DNA of 64,000 nucleotides from Rothia mucilaginosa ATCC 25296 (GCF_000175615.1 NZ_ACVO01000017.1:186001-250000); one strand, 5' to 3'. Positions 39,947-49,020 are shown, counted from the first letter of the stretch. Notes: generated by a model from the sequence alone, not told the origin. Numbers and translations: made by a program.

Positions 39947-41674
39947 ATGCATCTCGACTCTGTTAGCGCTTGGTGCTGGCTATTTGTTTGCACAGGTACA
40001 GTTGCATTGATTCTAGTCATTGTCCACCTAATCCACTCATTAGGGACAAAGCGGAAGGTATCTCTGTTCTACTGCTGGCTTGGTGCACTCGCGGTTTGGG
40101 GCGGCGCTTTAGCTTTTCTCCTACCCATCGCTCTTAATTCCGGTTTCGGGAAGGACCATGATGGTTCAGCTCTTCGCCAGGCTCTTCTCTACGCCACAGG
40201 TGGTGTGCTAGCTGTCATCACCCTCGGCGAGACTCACCGAAAGAATAGCCAGGAAAAAGAGAAAAATGAAAACGACCACATCCGCCAGGTACATGCAGAA
40301 CGCCGTAGCCGCTACACCACGGCGGTAGAGCAGCTGGCTAATGAGAAAGCACCTGTTCGTCTAGGTGGCATCTATACCCTCACCGGGTTGGTGGATGAAT
40401 GGCTTGCGGACGATAGCCTCACTAAAGATAAGCAGAAGGAAGAGGGGCAGGTTATTATCAATAACCTCTGCTCCTACATTCGTTCCCCATTCCCTCTTGC
40501 GGAGAAGATTGACGAATACGAAGCCCGCAAGGAATTAAAAGAGCTCGAATCAAAAAAGCTTAACACTCTTCTTCCCGATGAATCCCCAAAGCTCAATGCT
40601 CTACGCAAGCGTTTTGAGGACTCTGCGGAATATCAGGAACCCGATAACATCGCGGCACTTCAAGCAGTATTTCATGAAGAGCAGGACGTACGCCGTGCCA
40701 TTTTCGAGGAAATGAGCAAACGTAGCAGCAGGGTCAGCGTGGATAAGAGCATGGAGGTAACCGTTACCCCCGGCGCGTGGAGCTGTTTCAAGTTCGATTT
40801 CAGCCGGGCACCCATTTTCTACCCCTTGAACAACCTCACCATTGAACAAGGTCAATTCACCTCTGCCCGATTCTACGGTGAAGCAGATTTCCAGGGTGCG
40901 AAGTTCACCAAAGACGCAAACTTCAGGAACGCGAAGTTCACCGGAAACGCAGACTTCAGGAACACAGAGTTCACCGGAATCGCAAACTTCAGGAACACGG
41001 AGTTCACCGGCACCACAAGTTTCGGGGGCGCGGAGTTCACCCGAATCGCAGACTTCAGGAACACGGAGTTCACTGGAAACACATACTTCGGAGACGCATA
41101 CTTCAGGAATGCGAAGTTCACCGAAAACGCGGACTTCAGGAACGCAAAGTTCACCGAAGAAGCATACTTCGGGGGCACGGAGTTCACTGGAAACGCAGAC
41201 TTCAGGAACACGGAGTTCATTGGAAACGCAGACTTCGGAGACGAATACTTGAGGGGCGCAAAGTTCACCAAAAAAGCGGACTTCAGGAACGCAAAGTTTA
41301 CTGAAAACGCACACTTCGGGCACGCGGAGTTCACTGAAAACGCAGACTTCCTGGGTACGGAGTTCTCCCGCAATACAAGCTTCGATTGCGCATATTTCGA
41401 AAAATCTGCACCCATATTTGCAGATGACTCCGGCGCTGCCCGGTTCTCTGCACAGAAGGATCAGCAGGACTATGTTTTCTCAGTCAGTCGGGGCAGCAAA
41501 CCTATCAATTGTGGAACAGCTACGCTTGACGGCAAGCGATTTAAAATCCCCCTTGGGGCAGTACTCTTCGACCCGGATTCCTGGGATGAAGAGACGAAGA
41601 CCTACACCCGCGTGAGTAAGCCTGCAAAGCCTCTTGAAAATTCAGATACCGAGGAAGAAAAGCCCACTGAATAA
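39947..41674 (+). CDS. Membrane pentapeptide-repeat protein 5
   Basis: A 575-residue protein. Three helices (WLFVCTGTVALILVIVHLI, LGALAVWGGALAFLLPIAL and LLYATGGVLAVITLGET) precede the coil and helical domain (RYTTAVEQLANEKAPVRLGG), which has an extra charged insertion (ARKELKELESKKLNTLL). The repeat region (~300-475) is extremely regular: ADFRNTEFTGNADFRNTEF with a 10-residue, 30-bp period. The C-terminal domain has FKIPLGAVLFDPDSWDEE. The start ATG follows GACAGGAAATC. A membrane-tethered beta-helix is likely; function unknown. Confidence 0.85.
   Translation: MHLDSVSAWCWLFVCTGTVALILVIVHLIHSLGTKRKVSLFYCWLGALAVWGGALAFLLPIALNSGFGKDHDGSALRQALLYATGGVLAVITLGETHRKNSQEKEKNENDHIRQVHAERRSRYTTAVEQLANEKAPVRLGGIYTLTGLVDEWLADDSLTKDKQKEEGQVIINNLCSYIRSPFPLAEKIDEYEARKELKELESKKLNTLLPDESPKLNALRKRFEDSAEYQEPDNIAALQAVFHEEQDVRRAIFEEMSKRSSRVSVDKSMEVTVTPGAWSCFKFDFSRAPIFYPLNNLTIEQGQFTSARFYGEADFQGAKFTKDANFRNAKFTGNADFRNTEFTGIANFRNTEFTGTTSFGGAEFTRIADFRNTEFTGNTYFGDAYFRNAKFTENADFRNAKFTEEAYFGGTEFTGNADFRNTEFIGNADFGDEYLRGAKFTKKADFRNAKFTENAHFGHAEFTENADFLGTEFSRNTSFDCAYFEKSAPIFADDSGAARFSAQKDQQDYVFSVSRGSKPINCGTATLDGKRFKIPLGAVLFDPDSWDEETKTYTRVSKPAKPLENSDTEEEKPTE
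40870..41370 (+). repeat. 30-bp tandem repeat tract inside pentapeptide gene 5
   Basis: About sixteen units of roughly 30 bp with the shared words GCAGACTTCAGGAAC and GAGTTCACCG; two units carry shorter or longer spacing (near 41090-41110 and 41240). The DNA identity is far higher than in the other paralogues, so units can expand or contract by slippage. Confidence 0.85.
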
Positions 41675-41689
41675 GATTCATCGCTAAGA

Positions 41690-41722
41690 GGCCCCGCCGG
41701 TCCTACGTCGGCGGGGCCTTTT
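41690..41722 (+). terminator. Terminator of pentapeptide gene 5
   Basis: GGCCCCGCCG and CGGCGGGGCC arms followed by TTTT. Confidence 0.9.
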
Positions 41723-41861
41723 CGCGCCCGGGTCTGGTAGCGACAGCCCGGCGGCGGCAGCCCACCGGCGAGCGCATCCGCCCGTCACGGTGCCGCCCAA
41801 AGCACCGCCCCGAGCAACCACCGCGCCTAACCTTCCACTACCCCACCGATACACTAGAACC

Positions 41862-42353
41862 ATGTACCGAATCATGACTGTCTGCACCGGCAACATCTGC
41901 CGCTCCCCCGTCGGCGAATACCTCATCCGCCAGCACGCCCAAGAAGCCGGCGTGCCCGTCACCGTCACCTCCAGCGGCATCAGCAACGAAGAAGAAGGCA
42001 ACCGCATCGACCCGCGCGCCGCCGCGCAGCTCACCACCCGCGGTATCGACCCGTCCGCGCACCGCGCCAGCGTCTTCACCGTCGAGGACTTCGACCGCAA
42101 CGACCTCATCCTCGCCATGGACGCACCCCACTACCTGCGCCTCAAAGCCCTCGCCCGCAACGACGAGGACAAAGCCAAGATCCGTATGATGCGCAGCTTC
42201 GACCCGAAGGTCACCACCACCCACCTGGACCAGCTCGGCATCTACGACCCCTGGTACGGTAGCGAACGCGACTTCGTGTACACCACCGGCCTCATTGACG
42301 CCGCCGCACGCGGCCTCATCAACCACCTCAAGCAGGAAGGCGACGCGCAGTGA
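41862..42353 (+). CDS. Low-molecular-weight protein tyrosine phosphatase
   Basis: A 163-residue protein with the P-loop CTGNICRS (C8, R14) near the N-terminus and the acid-loop DP motif in GIYDPWYG, the hallmarks of the family. It removes phosphate from tyrosine via a Cys-phosphate intermediate. TACACT (41850-41855) ends 6 nt before the ATG and no ribosome-binding site is present, so the transcript is probably leaderless; the frame is open upstream but this start gives the standard N-terminus. The stop overlaps the next gene's start (GTGA). Confidence 0.95.
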   Translation: MYRIMTVCTGNICRSPVGEYLIRQHAQEAGVPVTVTSSGISNEEEGNRIDPRAAAQLTTRGIDPSAHRASVFTVEDFDRNDLILAMDAPHYLRLKALARNDEDKAKIRMMRSFDPKVTTTHLDQLGIYDPWYGSERDFVYTTGLIDAAARGLINHLKQEGDAQ

Positions 42354-43018
42354 GCCAGCGTATTCCCCTGAACCAGAACCGCCGCGTCACCGGCACCACC
42401 GAAATCCTGGAACTCTGCAAAGACATGCTGCGCCTGGAGCACGGCATCGGCAACGACTTTGACATGGACACCGCCGAATTCACCGAATTCCGTGAGCAGT
42501 TCCTCGCGGACTTCGCGCAGATCCCGCTGATTATCGGCATTGACGGCCGCAGCGGCACCGGCAAAACCAGCCTCGCCACGCAGCTTGAGCAGGAGCTCAC
42601 CGCCGCCGGCCACAGCGTGCACGTGCTGCACCTGGACGACTTCTACCCCGGCTGGGACGGCCTTTTCGACGGCGTGGAGGCGTGGGACGCGCTATCCGTG
42701 CAGCTGACCGAAGGTATTGCCGGAACCTACACCCCGTGGGATTGGGAGGCGGGCGCCCCCGGTGAGGTGCGCACCGTCGACCCGGCAGCTACGCAGGTCA
42801 TCATCTGTGAGGGTGTCGGCGCGATTGCGGGCGCCTGCGAGGTGCGTATCCTCGCCACCGCCCCGGACGAGGTGCGTTACGAACGCGCCATGGCTCGTGA
42901 CGGTGACACGTTCCGCCCGCACTGGGAACGCTGGGCGGCGCAGGAGGAGGCACTGCTCGCCGAAATCCCGGAGGACTACGCGACCGTCGACTTCATCTAC
43001 GACAGCGCGGCGCAGTAG
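42350..43018 (+). CDS. Uridine kinase-like P-loop protein
   Basis: A 222-residue protein with Walker A GIDGRSGTGKTS at ~60-71 and HVLHLDDFYPGWDGL, the substrate-binding region of uridine/pantothenate-kinase-type P-loop kinases, then IICEGVGAIAG and RYERAMARDG. The first ~55 residues are an extra helical region. GTG 42350 overlaps the phosphatase stop by 4 bp, so the two are coupled. The substrate is not certain; small-molecule (nucleoside-type) phosphorylation is likely. Confidence 0.8.
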   Translation: MSQRIPLNQNRRVTGTTEILELCKDMLRLEHGIGNDFDMDTAEFTEFREQFLADFAQIPLIIGIDGRSGTGKTSLATQLEQELTAAGHSVHVLHLDDFYPGWDGLFDGVEAWDALSVQLTEGIAGTYTPWDWEAGAPGEVRTVDPAATQVIICEGVGAIAGACEVRILATAPDEVRYERAMARDGDTFRPHWERWAAQEEALLAEIPEDYATVDFIYDSAAQ

Positions 43019-43040
43019 CAGCCGCCTACAAGACAGTAGA

Positions 43041-43073
43041 GCCCAATGCTTCGTGTATCTCGAAGCATTGGGC
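43041..43073 (+). terminator. Hairpin after the phosphatase-kinase operon
   Basis: A perfect 13-bp stem beginning GCCCAATGCTTCG with a 7-nt loop; weak T-tract. Confidence 0.65.
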
Positions 43074-43112
43074 CCTACGGCTATTCAGAGGCAGTTTTAC
43101 TGAGGCGCTGTT

Positions 43113-43316
43113 TTATTGAGGCATGGGAGCCGGGCTAGCGGATTCCATGCGGTCTTTATCCCAGTAGGTTGAGGTATTGCTCGGCGCGTGCGTGGAGGCA
43201 GTGCCGTCTTTTTCGTTACCCGGGTTGTTGTTAGAAAGCACGGCAAAGACTACGAGCAAGACGCAAGCTATGAGTAGCAGGATGCATAGCAAATATTTGT
43301 AATAGTGGTTGCGCAT
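43113..43316 (-). CDS. Small single-pass membrane protein
   Basis: A 67-residue protein from ATG 43316, which has GGAGG at 8 nt; the frame is open further up to a TTG without a ribosome-binding site. After a basic start (MRNHYYKY) comes one long hydrophobic helix (LLCILLLIACVLLVVFAVL), then an outward Asn/Ser/Thr/Pro-rich tail ending APMPQ. Not recognised. Function unknown. Confidence 0.6.
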   Translation of the reverse strand: MRNHYYKYLLCILLLIACVLLVVFAVLSNNNPGNEKDGTASTHAPSNTSTYWDKDRMESASPAPMPQ

Positions 43317-43806
43317 CTGAGGGGCCCTCCGGTCGTATCGCGTGGTATGACCAACGTAAGTTATGCGGTCGCCCCGAGCAATGCTTCCCAAGAATATTTC
43401 TCAAATATTTCTTCAGCACCGGGGGCTGAGCGGCAGACTAAGCCAAGCCGCTCAAGAGGCGGTGTTATCCGTAAGCGACATCAGGGTGTCCGAAGCGAAG
43501 CGAGGACGGGTGCCCCTGTAGGAGCGTGGATAACACCGTCCCTTTGCTGTACCTGCGCAGGTGAGCGCCGCCTTCCAAGCCAGCCAGAAGGCTGAGCACG
43601 AAGGAACCAAGCGGAGCCCTCCCAACCCAGCTCAAAAAAATATCAAACATTTAACTTACGAAGCCACGCCCAATTCTGCTACCGTGAACAAGTTGTGCTT
43701 CCAGCCTGCGCAAGCTCACCCCCGGATCCGGTACCGCCGCATCCACGTCTTGTAGAGCCGCAGGCGCCGTTGCACGCGCATCACACAGAAAGAAAAACTA
43801 AGACTA
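43317..43806. other. Intergenic region with repeat copy A
   Basis: About 490 bp. It contains an imperfect AT palindrome near 43390-43413, the structured repeat at 43459-43540 and an A-rich stretch before the Bcr/CflA gene. No other gene seen. Confidence 0.5.
43459..43540 (+). repeat. Structured intergenic repeat, copy A
   Basis: The core GACATCAGGGTGTCCGAAGC to GTAGGAGCG is flanked by complementary arms GGTGTTATCC and GGATAACACC. Confidence 0.9.
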
Positions 43807-45075
43807 ATGTCTTCGAAGTCGGTTAAGACCTCCTTCGGGCTATCGCCCCTTTTCATTGTTGTTCTGGCGCTGTTGACCGCTATCGCGCCGCTCGCTACGG
43901 ATATGTACCTGGCGGCGCTGCCCGCAGTCGCTGAGAATCTGAACACCACCAGCACGAACGCCTCCCTGACGTTGAGTGCGTTCATGGTGGGTATGGCGCT
44001 CGGCCAGCTGGTCGTGGGCCCCCTGTCGGATAAGACGGGCCGCCGCAAGCCGCTGCTGATCGGTGCGGTCATCTGCTTTATTGCGACGGTGGCGTGTGGT
44101 TTCGCGCCAAATATTGAGCTGCTGATTTTTGCGCGTTTCATGATGGGCTTCACCGGTTCGATTGGTGCGGTGCTGGCGCGTTCTATCGTGGCTGATACGA
44201 CTAAGGGCCTGGCGACCGCTAAGCTCATGGGCGTCATGATGATGATTAACGGCTTCGCGCCGGTGCTTGCGCCGCTGTTTGGTGGCTGGGTGCTGTCGTG
44301 GGGTAGCTGGCGCGATATTTTCCATGTGCTGGGCGTGGTTACCGCGATTATGATGCTCGGCGTGATCTTCGTGATTAAGGAGACCCTGCCGGTGGAGGAA
44401 CGCTACCAGGGCACTGCCCTGAGCGTGTACTCGGAGCTGCCGAAGGTCTTCAAGATTCGCCGCTACCTGGGTTTCATGCTGACGATGTGCTTCGCGTTTG
44501 GTGCGCTGTTCTCGTACATTTCCGGTTCGACGTTTGTGTTGCAGAAGATTCTGGGCTTGTCCGAGACTGAGTTCACGATCGTGTTCGGTGTGAACTCGAT
44601 TGGCATTGTGCTGTTCAGTGCGATTGCGACGAAGCTGGTGGGTCGTGTGGCGCAGCGCCGCATCGTGAATGTCGGCGTGATTAGCATGCTGGTGGTGTCT
44701 TCGCTGCTGTTGGTTAGCTTCCTTGTCGGTATTTCGCTGGTACCGACGCTGATTCTGCTGTTCCTGCTGACCAGCTCGTGCGGCCTGATTTTTGGTAATG
44801 CTTCGGCGTTGGCGTTGAACGAGGCGCGTCACATGGCGGGTAGTGCTTCGGCGGTGATGGGTACGATTCAGGCTCTGCTGGGTGCGTTGGCGGCCCCGCT
44901 GGTGTCGTTTGCTGGTGAGCATGAGTACCTGCCGATGGGCTTCTCCATTCTGGGTTTCGCGGTTCTGACGGCGCTGGTGCTGTGGACTACGCCGCGTAAG
45001 GATTCGGACTACTCGGCTGACGGTGAGAGCCACGGCGCTGGTGAAGGTCAGGGTGCTCCGGCGGCGGGCCACTAG
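43807..45075 (+). CDS. Bcr/CflA-family multidrug efflux MFS transporter
   Basis: A 422-residue protein with 12 predicted helices. The N-terminal signature TAIAPLATDMYLAALP and the loop motif GPLSDKTGRRKPLL match Bcr/CflA drug:H+ antiporters, as does RSIVADTTKG after helix 4. The C-terminus is a hydrophilic Gly/Ala-rich tail. It likely exports small drugs or metabolites; the substrate is unknown. The ribosome-binding site is weak (AGAAAGAA). Single gene with its own terminator. Confidence 0.92.
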   Translation: MSSKSVKTSFGLSPLFIVVLALLTAIAPLATDMYLAALPAVAENLNTTSTNASLTLSAFMVGMALGQLVVGPLSDKTGRRKPLLIGAVICFIATVACGFAPNIELLIFARFMMGFTGSIGAVLARSIVADTTKGLATAKLMGVMMMINGFAPVLAPLFGGWVLSWGSWRDIFHVLGVVTAIMMLGVIFVIKETLPVEERYQGTALSVYSELPKVFKIRRYLGFMLTMCFAFGALFSYISGSTFVLQKILGLSETEFTIVFGVNSIGIVLFSAIATKLVGRVAQRRIVNVGVISMLVVSSLLLVSFLVGISLVPTLILLFLLTSSCGLIFGNASALALNEARHMAGSASAVMGTIQALLGALAAPLVSFAGEHEYLPMGFSILGFAVLTALVLWTTPRKDSDYSADGESHGAGEGQGAPAAGH

Positions 45076-45099
45076 CCTGTTGTTGTTTTTTGTGTAGCT

Positions 45100-45146
45100 A
45101 AAGCCCCGGCTGGGCAACCCGCTAAGGGTTGCGCGTCCGGGGCTTT
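45100..45146 (+). terminator. Terminator of the Bcr/CflA gene
   Basis: AAAGCCCCGG and CCGGGGCTTT arms with a nested GGGCAACCC/GGGTTGC stem. Confidence 0.85.
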
Positions 45147-45170
45147 GCTGTATTTGCTGTAGCAGTTAGG

Positions 45171-45265
45171 GAGGCGCTTGTACTCTTCCTTCGCTCCTAC
45201 AGGGGCACCCGCCCTCGCTTCGCTTCGGGCACCCTGATGTCGCTTCAGGAAGGTACACGCACCTC
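45171..45265 (-). repeat. Structured intergenic repeat, copy B
   Basis: Core in the reverse orientation; the outer arms GAGGCGCTTGTACTCTTCC and GGAAGGTACACGCACCTC pair imperfectly. Confidence 0.88.
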
Positions 45266-45288
45266 CTGCCCTTGACCATAGACAGCAC

Positions 45289-45331
45289 AAAGGGACGGTA
45301 TTATCCTCGCTCGGATAATACCGTCCCTTTT
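45289..45331 (-). terminator. Perfect hairpin, possible miniature of the repeat; pabC-side terminator
   Basis: An 18-bp perfect stem beginning AAAGGGACGGTATTATCC around TCGCTC. The TCGCTC loop also occurs in the reverse-strand repeat next to its arm. It ends the minus-strand aminotransferase gene. Confidence 0.85.
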
Positions 45332-45340
45332 TGTACGCGT

Positions 45341-46243
45341 TTAGCTCTGCTGCGCCAAGTAGTTCAACAGGGTCGCGGTCAGCTCCGGGTCATGCGCCAG
45401 CGCCGTACCGTTCAGGTGAGTCACCGGCGCAATCAGACGCACCGACGACGCCAACCACACGCCGTCCGACTCAAACAAATCCTGCGGGTAGAGCGGGCCG
45501 AAGCCCAGCTCCCAACCGGCCTGGCGTGCCGCCTCGAACACCGCGCCCTGCGTGGTGCCGGGAAGGATGCCGTGGCTCGGCTCGGGCGTGTACAGCACCT
45601 TCTTGCCGTCCTCAATCTTGGCGACCAGCACCGAGGAGGTGGCGCCCTCAAGCACGCGACGCTCATCGGTGATGAAGATAGCGTCGTCCGCGCCGCGCTC
45701 CTGCACGTACCGCAGAACCGCCATGTTCACCGCGTAGGAGAGGGTCTTCGCGCCCGCCAGAAGCCACGGGTAGGCGCTGTTGTCCATCGGCTCGTGGCCG
45801 CGCGGCAGCAGCATCGCCTTCACACCCTCGGTACGGCGCTTCACGATGGAGGCAGGCACCGGCGACGCCATAATCAGCGTGTACGGGCCCGGCTGCATGG
45901 AGGTCACCGCCTGGGTGGGGCCGCGCGAAATAATGATCTTCACGATGTGCTCTTCGCCCAGCGCAGTCTCGGCACCGGCGGTCGCCTCACGCATGAGGCG
46001 CTCCACCGCCGAACGCAGAATCTCGGGTTCCGGGTCGGGCAGATCCAGCATGCGCGCTGAGGATTCGAGGCGGGACAGGTGCATGCCGAGCTTACGCACG
46101 CGGCGGTTGACGGACAGCATAGTCTCGAAGACGCCGTCGCCGCGGGTGAAGCCCTGATCATCAACGCTGATGAGGGGCACGGACGGGTCAACGAAGATGC
46201 CCTGCGGGTTCTGCTCGTTCAGAAGAATTACGGTACTAGACAT
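45341..46243 (-). CDS. PLP-dependent class IV aminotransferase (PabC/4-amino-4-deoxychorismate lyase type)
   Basis: A 300-residue class IV aminotransferase. The PLP lysine is K166 in LLAGAKTLSYAVNM, with RGDGVFETM near residue 35 and LEGATSSVLV (E200) typical of the fold. It may be 4-amino-4-deoxychorismate lyase of folate synthesis or a branched-chain or D-amino acid aminotransferase; the lyase is favoured by general layout only. ATG 46243 is preceded by TACAAT ending 6 nt upstream and no ribosome-binding site: a leaderless start. The frame is open ten codons further up. Confidence 0.85.
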   Translation of the reverse strand: MSSTVILLNEQNPQGIFVDPSVPLISVDDQGFTRGDGVFETMLSVNRRVRKLGMHLSRLESSARMLDLPDPEPEILRSAVERLMREATAGAETALGEEHIVKIIISRGPTQAVTSMQPGPYTLIMASPVPASIVKRRTEGVKAMLLPRGHEPMDNSAYPWLLAGAKTLSYAVNMAVLRYVQERGADDAIFITDERRVLEGATSSVLVAKIEDGKKVLYTPEPSHGILPGTTQGAVFEAARQAGWELGFGPLYPQDLFESDGVWLASSVRLIAPVTHLNGTALAHDPELTATLLNYLAQQS

Positions 46244-46277
46244 AGTCTTATTGTACGGTCGCTGCCGGACCATAGGC

Positions 46278-46374
46278 AGGAGGTGTGTGTACCTTCCTGA
46301 AGCGACATCAGGGTGCCCGAGCTCTGCGAGGGCGGGTGCCCCTGTAGGAGCGAAGGAAGTGTACGGGCATCTCC
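46278..46374 (+). repeat. Structured intergenic repeat, copy C
   Basis: Core with flanking ACCTTCCT and AGGAAGTGT arms, extended imperfectly outward (GGAGGTG with CATCTCC). Confidence 0.85.
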
Positions 46375-46440
46375 CTACTCACGTCCCAAGTGAGGCTAGG
46401 CGCGGAGGAAATATGCGGCTCCCGCGACGTATCCCAGCGC

Positions 46441-46531
46441 GGGAAGACGGTATCGTCCGTAGTGACATCAGGGTGCCCGAAGCGAAGCGAGGGCGGGTTC
46501 CCTGTAGGAACGAGGGCGAATACCGCCTCCC
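46441..46531 (+). repeat. Structured intergenic repeat, copy D
   Basis: Core variant TAGTGACATCAGGG to TGTAGGAACG; arms GACGGTATCGTCC and GGGCGAATACCGCC. Confidence 0.85.
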
Positions 46532-46585
46532 CAGCGGAGCCACGAAAGCGGAACCAGAAACGGAACAAACTACAGCAAGAGCAAA

Positions 46586-47383
46586 CTAGCCCCAGAGGAA
46601 CTGGATCGTACCCGCCGCAATAGATGCACCGTACGCAACAGCGATAATGACGGCGGCGGCAATGCTCACGTGCACATCACGCGGCGAATAGGACGGCACA
46701 CGAGCCCAGGTGCGTTCGCCTGCGCCGAAGCCGCGCGCCTCCATGGTGATGGCGAGGCGGGAGCCTCGGCGGATAGCCTGCACGAGCAGGGCGAAGCTTT
46801 GCCCGCCAAAGGTTTGTGCACGCCCAATGAGGGATTGGCCTGCACCGAGTCCGCGGGCGCGTCGTGCCTGGCCGAGGGCGTTCCATTCGGCGAAGAGAAT
46901 GCCGACGAGGCGCAGGGCGGCGACGGTGGCGAGCACGAATCGGGAGGGCAGTTTGAAGGTTTGTGCGAGGGAGTCACCGAGGTCGGTCGGGTCGGTGGTG
47001 AGTACGAATGCGAGGGTGGGTAGGACCATGGCGAGGGAGCGGATCATCATGGCTGCGCCGACGGCGGCGGAGTCGGTGGTGATGCTGTTGAAGCCGAGGT
47101 CGAGGATGGTGGTGCCGCTTTTGGCGCTGAGCATGGCGACGGACCAACCGGTGGTGATGACGGCGATGAGGATGGGCCAGAAGCGGGCGAGGACGTTGAC
47201 GGGTCGGAATCCGACGAGGATGAATCCGAGCAGTTCGAGGGCGAAGAGGATTCCGGAGGTGAGGGGGTCGCGCACGATGAGTGCGGCGATGATGAGGGCG
47301 AAGGAGAGGATGAGTTTTACGCCGGCGTTGAGGTTGCTGAAGTAGCTGGTTCGGTCGATGGTGCCGAAGAAGTCGGTGTTCAT
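46586..47383 (-). CDS. ECF transporter transmembrane component EcfT
   Basis: A 265-residue protein with about five helices in the N-terminal two thirds and two coupling motifs: ARRARGLG and MEARGFG, both containing the A-R-G signature that contacts the ATPases. It connects substrate-binding YkoE to the ATPase in energy-coupling-factor vitamin uptake. It overlaps the ATPase gene by 4 bp and is the last of the three-gene operon that begins with the TPP riboswitch, so thiamin or its pyrimidine precursor is the likely cargo. Confidence 0.9.
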   Translation of the reverse strand: MNTDFFGTIDRTSYFSNLNAGVKLILSFALIIAALIVRDPLTSGILFALELLGFILVGFRPVNVLARFWPILIAVITTGWSVAMLSAKSGTTILDLGFNSITTDSAAVGAAMMIRSLAMVLPTLAFVLTTDPTDLGDSLAQTFKLPSRFVLATVAALRLVGILFAEWNALGQARRARGLGAGQSLIGRAQTFGGQSFALLVQAIRRGSRLAITMEARGFGAGERTWARVPSYSPRDVHVSIAAAVIIAVAYGASIAAGTIQFLWG

Positions 47384-49020
47384 GCGTTCTCCTTTCCGGG
47401 GGTTGCGGTGGCTTCGAGGGTGATGTGGTTGCCGCCGAGTGCGGCGGTGTAGTCTTCGTCGTGGGTGATGGAGATGATGGCGGTACCGCCTGCGAGTAGT
47501 TCGCGGATGAGGTCGACGAGTTCTGCCCAGGTTCGTGCGTCTTGGCCGAAGGTGGGTTCGTCGAGGATGAGGATTTTGGGTGCGGTGGCGAGTGCGGAGG
47601 CTACGGAGAGTCGTCGTTTTTCGCCGCCGGAGAGGGTGAAGGGGTTGGCGTCGAGTAGGTGGGTGAGGCGTAGGCGGGTTGCGAGTTCGTTGGTGCGGGC
47701 GGTGAGGTCGTCTTCGTTGAGGGGGTTGCGGGTGAGTGCGGCGAGTCGGCGGGGGCCGAGTTCGAGTTCTTCGCGTACGGTTCCGCGGATGAATTGGTAT
47801 TCGGGTTCTTGGAAGACGTAGCCGATGCGGCTGAGCATTTGGGCGGGAGTCCAGGTGGGCACGTCCCAGTGGGCGCGCTCGCCGCCGTGGTTGCTGCCGC
47901 GCTCGCCGCCGTGGTTGCCGCCGTGGTTACCGTCGTAATTACGCAGTGCGTCGGTGGCGGTGAGGGTGCCGTTGGGTGCGGTGAGGAGCCCTGCGAGGGT
48001 GAGGGCTAAGGTTGATTTGCCGGCGCCGTTGGGGCCGAGCACGCTTAGGTGTTCGCCGGCGTGCAGGGTGAGGTTGATGCCGCTGCGCAGGACGGGCAGG
48101 TCGGTGGGTGCGGGTGCGGGGGTGTCGCCGAGGCGTTTGATGGTGCGTCGGCGCGCGCGTCGTTGTTTGGGGGTGGGTTGCGCGCGGGTGATGCTGAGGT
48201 TTTCGGCGCGCAGTAGCGTCTCGCCGTGCTCGCTATCGCTGTCGCTCTGCGGCGCACGCGGCACGTAGTTGGGTACCCACACGCCCGCGTCGATGAGTTC
48301 TTGGCGGGCTTCGGTGAGTACGGTGTCGGGTACGCCGTCGTGGGTGATGGTGCCACCTTCGCCGAGTACGATAATGCGGTCCATGTGCGGCGCCCAGATG
48401 CTCACGCGGTGTTCTACGACGAGCAGGGTCGCTCCGGTGGCTTGCGCGGCGGCAAGGATGCTGTCGCGTACTTCCTGCACGCCGGAGGGGTCGAGGTTGG
48501 CGGTGGGTTCGTCGAGGATCATGGCGCCGGGGTGCATCGAGAGGATGCCCGCCAGGCCGAGGCGCTGTTTCTGCCCTCCGGATAGCGCACTGCTGGGGTG
48601 GTCGAGGGCAAGGTGGTTGAGCCCTACTGCGGTGAGGGCTTCGGTGACGCGGCCCCAGATTTCTTCGCGGGGTACGCGCAGGTTTTCGGGGCCGAAGGCG
48701 ACGTCGTTGCCGACGGTTGCCATGACGATCGAGGATTCGGGGTCCTGCTGCATCATGCCTGCGGTGCCGCGCGCTTCGGCGGGTGCTTGCCCGTTGATAG
48801 TGATGGTGCCGCCGGCGGATTCGCCGTCGTCATCGTGGAGCACACCGGCGATGGCGTGCAGGAGCGTCGATTTGCCGGCGCCGGAGGTGCCCAGTAGCAG
48901 GACTTTTTCACCGGGGTTGATGGTGAGGTTGAGTCCGCTGATGACGGGTTCTGGGCGTCCGGGGTGGTGCCAGCTGAAGTTGTTGAGCTCGATGCGCGCC
49001 CCGCGCGGTGTTGCTTCCAT
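47380..49020 (-). CDS. Fused double ECF transporter ATPase
   Basis: A 546-residue protein with two complete ABC domains. Domain 1 (~1-235): GTSGAGKST, LSGGQKQR, MILDEPTANLD. Domain 2 (~305-540): GPNGAGKST, LSGGEKRR, LILDEPTFGQD. Each has its own Walker A, signature and Walker B. The linker contains a Gly/His/Asn-rich low-complexity loop (NHGGNHGG). It replaces separate EcfA1 and EcfA2 subunits and drives uptake by EcfT/YkoE. Middle gene of the operon. Confidence 0.93.
   Translation of the reverse strand: MEATPRGARIELNNFSWHHPGRPEPVISGLNLTINPGEKVLLLGTSGAGKSTLLHAIAGVLHDDDGESAGGTITINGQAPAEARGTAGMMQQDPESSIVMATVGNDVAFGPENLRVPREEIWGRVTEALTAVGLNHLALDHPSSALSGGQKQRLGLAGILSMHPGAMILDEPTANLDPSGVQEVRDSILAAAQATGATLLVVEHRVSIWAPHMDRIIVLGEGGTITHDGVPDTVLTEARQELIDAGVWVPNYVPRAPQSDSDSEHGETLLRAENLSITRAQPTPKQRRARRRTIKRLGDTPAPAPTDLPVLRSGINLTLHAGEHLSVLGPNGAGKSTLALTLAGLLTAPNGTLTATDALRNYDGNHGGNHGGERGSNHGGERAHWDVPTWTPAQMLSRIGYVFQEPEYQFIRGTVREELELGPRRLAALTRNPLNEDDLTARTNELATRLRLTHLLDANPFTLSGGEKRRLSVASALATAPKILILDEPTFGQDARTWAELVDLIRELLAGGTAIISITHDEDYTAALGGNHITLEATATPGKENA

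Noticed and set aside
40870..41370. 30-bp repeats in pentapeptide gene 5 as a CRISPR array
   Set aside because: There are no unique spacers; the repeats are contiguous and translate into regular pentapeptides.
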